A stretch of DNA of 11,654 bases from an uncultured Eubacteriales bacterium (GTDB lineage: Bacteria > Bacillota > Clostridia > UMGS1883): contig CAJJUC010000069.1 in NCBI GenBank assembly GCA_905195005.1, forward strand, positions 1-11,654, given 5' to 3'. Of this stretch, positions 6,529 through 11,654 are shown piece by piece; the first letter of the stretch is position 1; each line of letters starts with the position of its first letter. The notes beneath the pieces are model-generated. The model searched no databases. It was not told the DNA's origin and saw only the letters and a list, made by a program, of their open reading frames with translations. Both the position numbers and the translations under genes were made by a program.

Positions 6529-7655
6529 AGTGCAAGCTTTACCTCCGTCCATCTGCCGTTGCTGTAAACATACATACTCATGCCGCTTTCAACCAGCTCA
6601 GCGGAGTATTCCTTGCCGCTTTCCGCTGCTTTTACAATCATATCCGACGGCAGCGCAATCGATGCACGCACTCCGTAAAACAAATTGGGCGAAACATATC
6701 CGTAATTTCCGCTCGACGTAACATAATATGCATACTTTGACTGATAGCCGGATCTCGTCCAGTATTCTCCCGCTCCGGAAGCGTTTTTTTGTCCCGCCGT
6801 TTTGCCGTTGGTCTTAAAATATTCCATGCTCAGCATCTCATCATATGACAGTGAAAACACCTTTCTGCGAAGCGACTGATCCGTCTTAACACGCCGAAGC
6901 CTGCTGCGGACAAGCGTTGAAAATCTTTCGGCACATATATTTTCAAGATAAAAGTCCAATGTTGAACCGTTATAATCGTTGCTTCCGCGTATATCAAATT
7001 TGCAGCTTTCATCTTCAAGATATTTGCGCGTCAGCAGAATGTTTCCGCTTTCCCCGTAGTCCTTTTTCGTGATTATGTACGGTTCGGCAGTTCCGTTCTC
7101 CGTAATCCCGACAATTGTTCCGACATCCTTTGATCCGAGCTTCGTTCCCGATTCCGCCGGAAGCAGAAAGCACACATCGCCGAAATTCGCGCCCGACGGC
7201 AGCTCCGCCTGAAAGGAGATGTTCCGGACACATGCCAAAGCGGGATTTCCCGATACAGCGTAAACTTCGCTGCTGAATCTGCCTCCGTTTCTGTTCATTT
7301 TTCCCGAAAGCGCATTGTCAACATAAGAATAAACATCTGTGCTCCTGCCGTTTGTGTCGTAAACGCTTTTTTTCATATCTCCGTCAGAGCTTGTCCCGTC
7401 AGCGCCCTTCGGAATTGAAAAATGCAGGCTGGGATTTGCCGGATCCGCCGTGCTGATGCTTACTGCGGCTTCCTCTCCGGCAGGCAGCGTTTCCGTTCCG
7501 CTCACAGTGAAAACGGGAGTGATTCCGTCAGTACCCCTGTCGCCCTTGTCGCCTTTGTCGCCCTTCGCTCCTTTTGCGCCCGTCGCGCCTGTCGGCCCCG
7601 TGTCGCCCTTATCACCCTTGTCGCCTTTAATTCTTCCAAGATTAAATTTGGGCAT
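6525..7655 (-). CDS. Collagen-like phage fibre with DUF6273/C-type-lectin-like C-terminal domain
   Basis: A 376-residue fibre. Residues 11-46 are twelve Gly-X-Y triplets (GDKGDKGDTG...), which make a trimeric collagen-like rod. Residues 46-87 (TPVFTVSG through HFSIPKGADG) are a linker common in phage fibres. Residues 200-340 look like the DUF6273 or FGE-type lectin fold: GNILLTRKYLED, KVFSLSYDEM, then EYWTRSG and a Tyr/Ser/Asn/Gly-rich loop closed by GVRASIAL. The end, VYSNGRWTEVKL, is a usual phage fibre terminus. It sits in the head module, two genes after the capsid and before the adaptor, so a head fibre (as gp8.5 in phi29) is more likely than a tail fibre; it probably binds host surface or mucus glycans. 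AAGGAGGG at 7663-7670 supports the start. No integrase or reverse transcriptase is near. Confidence 0.8.
   Translation of the reverse strand: MPKFNLGRIKGDKGDKGDTGPTGATGAKGAKGDKGDKGDRGTDGITPVFTVSGTETLPAGEEAAVSISTADPANPSLHFSIPKGADGTSSDGDMKKSVYDTNGRSTDVYSYVDNALSGKMNRNGGRFSSEVYAVSGNPALACVRNISFQAELPSGANFGDVCFLLPAESGTKLGSKDVGTIVGITENGTAEPYIITKKDYGESGNILLTRKYLEDESCKFDIRGSNDYNGSTLDFYLENICAERFSTLVRSRLRRVKTDQSLRRKVFSLSYDEMLSMEYFKTNGKTAGQKNASGAGEYWTRSGYQSKYAYYVTSSGNYGYVSPNLFYGVRASIALPSDMIVKAAESGKEYSAELVESGMSMYVYSNGRWTEVKLAL
7527..7625 (-). repeat. Collagen-like Gly-X-Y coding repeat
   Basis: Eleven consecutive Gly-X-Y triplets (codons 11-43 of the fibre gene) give a 9-bp periodic DNA tract built around GGCGACAAG-like units. 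Such tracts change length readily by slippage or recombination. Confidence 0.85.
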
Positions 7656-7670
7656 TTTTTCACCCTCCTT

Positions 7671-7943
7671 TTAAAGATTATGCGTTGCCGCCTCTGCAAA
7701 AAACTCATTGCTTCTGCTGTCCATCATTCTTGCGGTCTTAATATCCTGCCGCATTGAATTTTCAATCACATCGGCAAACTTTTTCTTGATTTTCACCTTT
7801 TGTCCTCTTGCAATAACGCAGGTTTCCCCGTTCACGGCAACAAAAACATTGTCCTTATAGTCCTTGTTGTCGCGGAAAAGCTCAATTTCCACCAATGTGT
7901 TTTCATCATTAACGCTTTGCGTGTTCTTTTTTACGGTTGTCAT
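7671..7943 (-). CDS. Small conserved head-module protein, 90 aa
   Basis: The protein starts MTTVKKNTQSVNDENTLVEI and has a beta-rich centre, KDNVFVAVNGETCVIARGQK, then a helix with ADVIENSMRQD. A protein with this 'DVFVxVNGxxxxIxRG' core is often found directly after N4-gp56-family capsid genes in Firmicute phages; I know of no established function. A decoration or head-stabilising role is possible. The ATG at 7943 is preceded by AAAGGAAG; a longer frame reaching to 8015 is only read-through of the preceding hairpin. The fibre gene's ribosome binding site directly touches its stop codon. Confidence 0.82.
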   Translation of the reverse strand: MTTVKKNTQSVNDENTLVEIELFRDNKDYKDNVFVAVNGETCVIARGQKVKIKKKFADVIENSMRQDIKTARMMDSRSNEFFAEAATHNL

Positions 7944-7971
7944 ATTCTTTCTTCCTTTCTGTAGCTGCCGC

Positions 7972-8005
7972 ATCGGCTGCCTGCCCCGTTTTGCAGGCAG
8001 CCGAT
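7972..8005 (-). other. Perfect 13-bp stem-loop between capsid gene and the next gene
   Basis: ATCGGCTGCCTGC and GCAGGCAGCCGAT pair without mismatch around an 8-nt loop (7985-7992). It lies 26 nt after the capsid stop codon. No T run follows on either strand, so it is not a standard intrinsic terminator. An mRNA-stabilising or processing structure that sets capsid expression above its downstream neighbours is a reasonable guess. Confidence 0.75.
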
Positions 8006-8030
8006 AACGCTTCATATACTGTTTTTACGA

Positions 8031-9344
8031 TCAGGCAAATGAGCTTGCCGTTTCAATTCTTATCATATAGGGCTCAACAAGACGGACAGCCGCCTTCGTT
8101 GCCTTCCAGCCTGCCGTTGCGCGCTGATTGAGCGGATCGCTTGTTCCGGCGCTGCCGAGCTGCTTTATAATCTGCGTGAGACCGCCGCCCTTTATTTCGG
8201 TTATTCCGTAAGCATTGTCGCCGAGAATAAGCGTGGAATAAACATCTCTTCCGCCTTCGCCGGAGCCGCCGGGGAAAATAACATCGTTTTCCGCCGGTGC
8301 GGATGCAGGCTCGTTTTCAAGGAAAATATATTTGCTTGCCGCGTTAAAGCCCTTAACCTTGTTTTCGGAATATTCTCCCGAAGCATTTTTTATCTGAACT
8401 GGCGCTCCGACAAGGTGTTCCGCGTCCTCCGCCGCGAGCGTTTCGTTCACGGTAACGCGGTAAACTGTTCCCGCTCCGCAGTTTTCGGTTGCGTTTCCTG
8501 CTGCCGAAAGCTTTGAATATGACGAAACGGTGAGGCTTCTTGCCGCTGCACAAAGGTTTTCTGCATGGAAAATCTTTGCCTCGCTCGATTCAACGAAACG
8601 CACATTTTCAATCTTGCCTATCTCGCCCTTGTATATGCCCTCGGGATCGGAGTAAGTCTTAACATTGAGCCACTTCGGGTCGCTCATCAGATCGTATGAC
8701 ACATCGGGATGAATAATGCCGACATAGCTTCCGTTAATCGGCTCGGCGTTCATCTTCTTAAGGAAGCGCACCGCCTGCCTTACCGCGTCAACGGTGAGAT
8801 AGTGATTGCCGCTTTCCTTTCCTCCGGTGAGCTTTGCGCGCGAGCTTACCTGCCCCTCGGCATACTGCACGTTTGTGCCGCCGTTTAACACCTCGCGCGT
8901 GATTGTGTCAAGCGTTCTGCCTGCCTGCGCGCCGAGAAGCTTTGTTGCCTGAACAAGATTGTTGTCGATGGCTGCAAGCATCAGAATATCGGAAAGCTCG
9001 ATAAAGCCGCCGTACTGCTTGACTTCCGCCGTTACAACCTCCATTTCAAGCTTCTGACCGTCGGGAGTAACACCCTCCGCAAGCGGCGTTGTCATCTTGG
9101 GCAGCGGATCGTATTTGCAAAATTCAATTGTTTTTCCGTTCCCCTTGGGAATCGGGCACTTCTGCCCGAACTGGTCATGCACAAGCCTCGGCTCCGCATT
9201 GTCAATAAGATATTCGGAATAGTATGTTTTCATTCCGTTTGAAAGCCCGTTATCCGAAAGCTTTGCCCCCGACTGCGAGTCAACAAGCCCCGCACTTGTG
9301 TTTACCTGACCGAAAAGCTGTAAATTAATTTTTCTGATATTCAA
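8031..9344 (-). CDS. Major capsid protein, N4-gp56 family
   Basis: This HK97-fold protein builds the icosahedral shell. Family signs are ETYYSEY-type opening (MKTYYSEYLIDNAEPRLVHD), the CPIPKGNGKTIEF segment, PLAEGVTPDGQKLEM, GGFIELSDI, and the closing TEIKGGGLTQIIKQLGSAG then DPLNQRATAGWKATKAAV. The start is TTG at 9344, set by GAAAGGA at 9354-9360, which fills the gap after the scaffold stop; this gives 437 residues. No in-frame ATG with a ribosome binding site lies nearby, and a longer frame to 9437 runs inside scaffold. The N-terminus reads MNIRKINLQLFGQVNTS, a match to the Prp cleavage site of L27 (LNLQFFA). Cleavage after F11 would leave about 426 residues. A Gly/Ala/Glu-rich loop near residues 310-335 may be surface exposed. 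Confidence 0.92.
   Translation of the reverse strand: MNIRKINLQLFGQVNTSAGLVDSQSGAKLSDNGLSNGMKTYYSEYLIDNAEPRLVHDQFGQKCPIPKGNGKTIEFCKYDPLPKMTTPLAEGVTPDGQKLEMEVVTAEVKQYGGFIELSDILMLAAIDNNLVQATKLLGAQAGRTLDTITREVLNGGTNVQYAEGQVSSRAKLTGGKESGNHYLTVDAVRQAVRFLKKMNAEPINGSYVGIIHPDVSYDLMSDPKWLNVKTYSDPEGIYKGEIGKIENVRFVESSEAKIFHAENLCAAARSLTVSSYSKLSAAGNATENCGAGTVYRVTVNETLAAEDAEHLVGAPVQIKNASGEYSENKVKGFNAASKYIFLENEPASAPAENDVIFPGGSGEGGRDVYSTLILGDNAYGITEIKGGGLTQIIKQLGSAGTSDPLNQRATAGWKATKAAVRLVEPYMIRIETASSFA
9309..9329 (-). other. Candidate Prp protease cleavage site in the capsid N-terminus
   Basis: Codons 6-12 of the capsid gene encode INLQLFG. The consensus processed by Prp in Firmicute ribosomal protein L27, and in some staphylococcal phage capsid and scaffold proteins, is LNLQFFA. 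The N, L, Q and second F positions are kept and the small residue after the cut is Gly rather than Ala. A Prp-like protease gene lies two genes upstream. Cleavage is inferred. Confidence 0.7.
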
Positions 9345-9353
9345 TATATTTCG

Positions 9354-9360
9354 TCCTTTC
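9354..9360 (-). promoter_or_regulatory. Ribosome binding site that selects the TTG start of the capsid gene
   Basis: GAAAGGA on the minus strand lies nine bases before TTG at 9344 and directly after the scaffold stop codon (9361-9363). It fixes the capsid start and so the position of the cleavage motif. Confidence 0.75.
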
Positions 9361-10179
9361 TTAAAATGATATTCTTTCGCCCATTGCCGCGCGGCGCGCA
9401 TATTCCTCGCGCTGCTTTTTGGAAAGCTTTGCCGCATCGTTGCCGATTATGATGCCGGCTGTCGGATCCGTTCCGTTCTCAACCGGTCTGCCGCCCTTTG
9501 CACGGATTGAATCAACAACCTTTTTCTCCGTGCTTTTCGAAGCGTTTGCAAGGATGTCGTCAAGATGAACAACCTCGTATGCCTGCTTAACGCCGACCCC
9601 TGCCTTGATAAGCTCAACGAAAGCCTCGTTTCCGAGCTCCTCCTCAAGGTTAAAGTCCGGGTATTCCTCAGCCGCTTCATTTGCCTCTGCGCGCCACTGC
9701 GCAGCCTTGCTTTGTGCCTGCGAAATCCGCGCGTCTTCATCGCGGCGGCGGCGAAGATATTCGTTTTCCGCCATCAGTCTTCTGAGCAGCGCGTCCCTGT
9801 CCGTGCCGCCGTTTGTGTTCTGCATTGTTTCCGTAGTAATCATCCTTTCAAGTTTTTCAATGTTTCCGTCCCTGATGCCGAAGCGATTCATAAGCGCTTC
9901 AACAATCCTTTCGTTTGCCTGTGAATTTTCCCTTTGCCTTTTCACTTCTTTAAGTCTGCGGTCAATGATCTTCTGCACTCGTGCGGCAAACTGTTTTTTG
10001 TATCTGCCGCTTATAAGCGCCTCGAATTCCGCAGTCTTTTCCTTCTCGCTCCCGGCGGCGGAGCTTTCACTTTCGCCCGATTGCGGTCCGCTGCTCTCCG
10101 CAGTTTTTTCAGCGTCTATGTCAATTCCGTTCTCCGCGGAAGATACGGAATTTACAAGCTTTTTCTCCTCTTTTTTCAT
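9361..10179 (-). CDS. Capsid scaffolding protein
   Basis: A 272-residue, highly charged, helical protein that would direct shell assembly and then leave or be degraded. Residues 1-50 are an acidic, Ser/Glu-rich, probably disordered region. At 51-80, EFEALISGRYKKQFAARV continuing into IIDRRLKEVK is a pattern I recall from scaffolds of Firmicute phages with N4-gp56 capsids. Residues 130-170 form a coiled-coil (LLRRLMAENEYLRRRR). The C-terminal part has PDFNLEEEL, a positively charged SKKQREEYARRAA segment, and a short end. Its position between protease and capsid is the usual one. The ATG at 10179 overlaps the Prp stop as ATGA and has AAAGGA upstream. No LNLQFF-like motif is at its N-terminus, so it does not look like a substrate of the same kind as the capsid. 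Confidence 0.85.
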   Translation of the reverse strand: MKKEEKKLVNSVSSAENGIDIDAEKTAESSGPQSGESESSAAGSEKEKTAEFEALISGRYKKQFAARVQKIIDRRLKEVKRQRENSQANERIVEALMNRFGIRDGNIEKLERMITTETMQNTNGGTDRDALLRRLMAENEYLRRRRDEDARISQAQSKAAQWRAEANEAAEEYPDFNLEEELGNEAFVELIKAGVGVKQAYEVVHLDDILANASKSTEKKVVDSIRAKGGRPVENGTDPTAGIIIGNDAAKLSKKQREEYARRAAMGERISF

Positions 10180-10496
10180 AAAATCAATTCCTTTCCGTTT
10201 ATATGAAGCTTAACGTTTTTCGGATATGTAAACGCAAGCTGTGAAAATCCGTGTAATGCCATGTCGTAAGCGCCTGCAGTAAGCTTGCCCGCGCAAAACT
10301 CAAGTGCGGCGCTTCCGCTTTGCTGCCTGCTTCTGACCCTGTGAACGCTTTTGTCGTTTTCAAGCGAGCCGAGCAGCGCATAATAAAGCGAGCTGACAGC
10401 CGCGCACACAATATCGCTGCCCTTTGAAAAGCATGCGTGTCCGCGTATTCTTATCTCGTAGCTTCCGCCGTTGTCGGCGGCATATATCTTAATCAT
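10176..10496 (-). CDS. Prp-family cysteine protease, phage-encoded (likely prohead protease)
   Basis: Prp normally removes the N-terminal extension of ribosomal protein L27 in Firmicutes. This 106-residue protein has the family length and its catalytic dyad: His20 in RGHACFSKG and Cys31 in SDIVCAAVSS, with Asp28 three residues before the Cys. The family signature is GHA-x(n)-G-x-DIVCAAxS. The ATG at 10496 overlaps the portal stop by 8 bp and is preceded by CGGAGG nine bases away; a longer frame to 10574 lies inside the portal gene. It sits between portal and scaffold, where phages usually place their prohead protease. The capsid carries a motif like the L27 cleavage site, so capsid maturation is the likely job. 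It could also act on host L27, or replace host Prp. Confidence 0.92.
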   Translation of the reverse strand: MIKIYAADNGGSYEIRIRGHACFSKGSDIVCAAVSSLYYALLGSLENDKSVHRVRSRQQSGSAALEFCAGKLTAGAYDMALHGFSQLAFTYPKNVKLHINGKELIL

Positions 10497-11654
10497 TTTC
10501 CGTTTCCTCCGTTCGGCTTGCGGCAAGCTCCGCTCCCTCTCTGATTTTCGCCTCGATTGCCGATTTCCCCTCAAAATTCATCAGCTCCAGTGCGCACAGT
10601 GCCTGGTGCGCCGCCGCAGGCTCGAAAAAGCCGATTCTGAAAAGCTCCTTCGCCGTTTCGTTCTGCGAAAGACGGCTGTACGGGCTTTTTTTCTGCGCCT
10701 TAACGCTGATGTCAAACACCGGGCGGCGGTATGTCTGAATACCTCTGCTGCTTGTGAGAAGCTGCCGCCTGATTTTTTCGTTGCTGTAGTCTGTGAAGCG
10801 AAAGCTCCCGTCCTCACCCGTGATTCTGAACGAGCGCAGTTCATCGTAAAACTGGCGTATCAGTTCAATGCACAGGTAATTTATTTTTGTAAACGCTCTG
10901 TATGTTGTCATCAGCATGTCGCGGCTTGACTTGCTCCCTGCCTCCTGAAGCGCTTCAATCGCCGATGCCGCCGTAACGCCGCTGTTGCCCTGTCCGCGCG
11001 TAAAATCATTGTTCGCGCTTGTTTCTTTCATTTCGTCTATCTTCATGCGCAGAATGCTCACGCACGAGCCCGGCAGCTGTGAAACCGAAATCGGCTGCAG
11101 CCTTTCGGCGTTTATATCGCCCTCAACATGCACAAGCGGCTTTGACCAGTCAAGAAATTCACGCTCGTTCACCCCTGCGCTGACCTTTGCAAAATACCGC
11201 GGCCGTGCAGCCATCAGCGCGTTTTCGAGTATCGCCTGATTCAGCTTGTCAATATACATCTGCGGATTTTTCGTTATTGCTATATATCCGAACCCGACGG
11301 GCGTTCCCTCCTCCGGAAACAGCGTGTCGAAAACAATCGGATACTCCGCATGGTCATACCAGCCGTTTTCCGCAAATTCAGCGTGATTTTCCGATGCAAA
11401 CAGCACCGTATCACCGACAAATTTGCAGTAATGCAAAAGCGCGCGTCCGTCCGCCGAGCGGATTTTGTAGTACCAGTCAACGACAAGACATTTATCGCTT
11501 GTGTCAACTGTGTCGTCATATATGTACTGCTTTATGTCAATAACATTTCCCGAATTTTTTCCGCGCAGAATCGGATACTCGCTTTCAAGCGCCTCGCGGT
11601 CGCGCAGGTCAACGATAAACAGATTTCTGCTTTTCTGCAAATCCGTTATTCCCG
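10489..11654 (-). CDS. Portal protein, C-terminal 387 residues (5' end beyond window)
   Basis: The portal is the dodecameric ring at one capsid vertex through which DNA is packaged and ejected, and on which the tail docks. The frame stays open to the right edge; upstream of the TTG-coded residue at 11640 it continues as GITD, so the true start lies outside. Visible parts include VDWYYKIRSADGRAL (wing beta strands), YDHAEYPIVFDTLFPEEG, a long-helix region with KIDEMKETSANNDFTRGQG followed by TAASAIEALQEAGS (the crown/stem part, with the 'SGVTAASAIEALQEAGSKSS' pattern of these portals), and a helical C-terminal region (FFEPAAAHQAL). Its stop overlaps the Prp start. Podovirus-type relatives are larger than this visible part. 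Confidence 0.88.
   Translation of the reverse strand, partial: GITDLQKSRNLFIVDLRDREALESEYPILRGKNSGNVIDIKQYIYDDTVDTSDKCLVVDWYYKIRSADGRALLHYCKFVGDTVLFASENHAEFAENGWYDHAEYPIVFDTLFPEEGTPVGFGYIAITKNPQMYIDKLNQAILENALMAARPRYFAKVSAGVNEREFLDWSKPLVHVEGDINAERLQPISVSQLPGSCVSILRMKIDEMKETSANNDFTRGQGNSGVTAASAIEALQEAGSKSSRDMLMTTYRAFTKINYLCIELIRQFYDELRSFRITGEDGSFRFTDYSNEKIRRQLLTSSRGIQTYRRPVFDISVKAQKKSPYSRLSQNETAKELFRIGFFEPAAAHQALCALELMNFEGKSAIEAKIREGAELAASRTEETEND

Noticed and set aside
7450..7674. Repetitive plus-strand frame (PLSPLSPLSP) at the collagen region, or a CRISPR-like short repeat
   Set aside because: The 9-bp periodicity is the complement of Gly-X-Y codons in the fibre gene. There are no spacers and no repeat units of CRISPR length.
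7972..8005. Intrinsic terminator after the capsid gene
   Set aside because: The stem is strong but no T run follows on either strand, so I list it only as a hairpin.
8031..9437. Longer capsid start at 9437
   Set aside because: The extra 31 residues lie within the scaffold gene, have no ribosome binding site, and do not look like the family's N-terminus; the TTG at 9344 does.
9605..10213. Plus-strand frame of 202 codons opposite scaffold
   Set aside because: Its Ser/Phe-rich, membrane-like look comes from antisense of a Glu/Lys/Arg-rich coiled-coil gene; no start signals.
10489..11640. Portal starting at 11640 as a complete gene
   Set aside because: The codon there is TTG inside an open frame that continues to the window edge without a stop, and the visible part lacks the expected portal N-terminus.

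Overview
The window looks like a chromosomal segment of a Firmicute of class Clostridia, probably in or near Oscillospirales. This is judged by eye from the EF-Ts, S2 and PepD proteins and has not been tested by phylogeny. Every gene I support lies on the minus strand, so transcription runs from high to low coordinates. Long plus-strand reading frames are shadows.

Host part (about 1-2986): the N-terminal part of translation elongation factor EF-Ts (tsf, cut by the window's left edge), ribosomal protein S2 (rpsB), and an M20C aminoacyl-histidine dipeptidase (pepD). rpsB and tsf are adjacent, with a GC-rich stem-loop between them. rpsB has a strong promoter (TTGCAA, 17 bp, TACAAT, with a TG extension), A-tract repeats upstream, and a structured leader of about 150 nt. 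pepD has its own promoter (TTGTAA, 17 bp, TATAAT, with a TG extension).

Phage part (about 2988-11654): ten tightly packed genes forming the head and short-tail module of a podovirus-like phage. In transcription order they are the portal (5' end beyond the window), a Prp-type cysteine protease, scaffold, N4-gp56-family major capsid protein, a small conserved protein, a collagen-like probable head fibre with a lectin-like C-terminal domain, a head-tail adaptor, a propeller-like tail nozzle or stabilisation protein, a 62-aa protein, and a 395-aa protein with hendecad repeats that may be an internal or ejection protein. Start and stop codons overlap or nearly touch at most junctions (portal/Prp, Prp/scaffold, fibre/adaptor, 62-aa/last gene), which points to one coupled late operon.

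The most interesting point is a likely enzyme and substrate pair. The phage encodes its own Prp protease, and the capsid protein, started from a TTG codon placed by its ribosome binding site, begins with INLQLFG. That resembles the LNLQFFA site that Prp removes from ribosomal protein L27. This suggests the capsid is matured by a protease of ribosome-processing ancestry.

The phage operon ends at 2988 with no terminator, directly against the -35 box of pepD. No integrase, lysis gene, terminase or attachment site is visible. The window shows one end of a prophage or a degraded or domesticated structural cassette, but cannot tell which.
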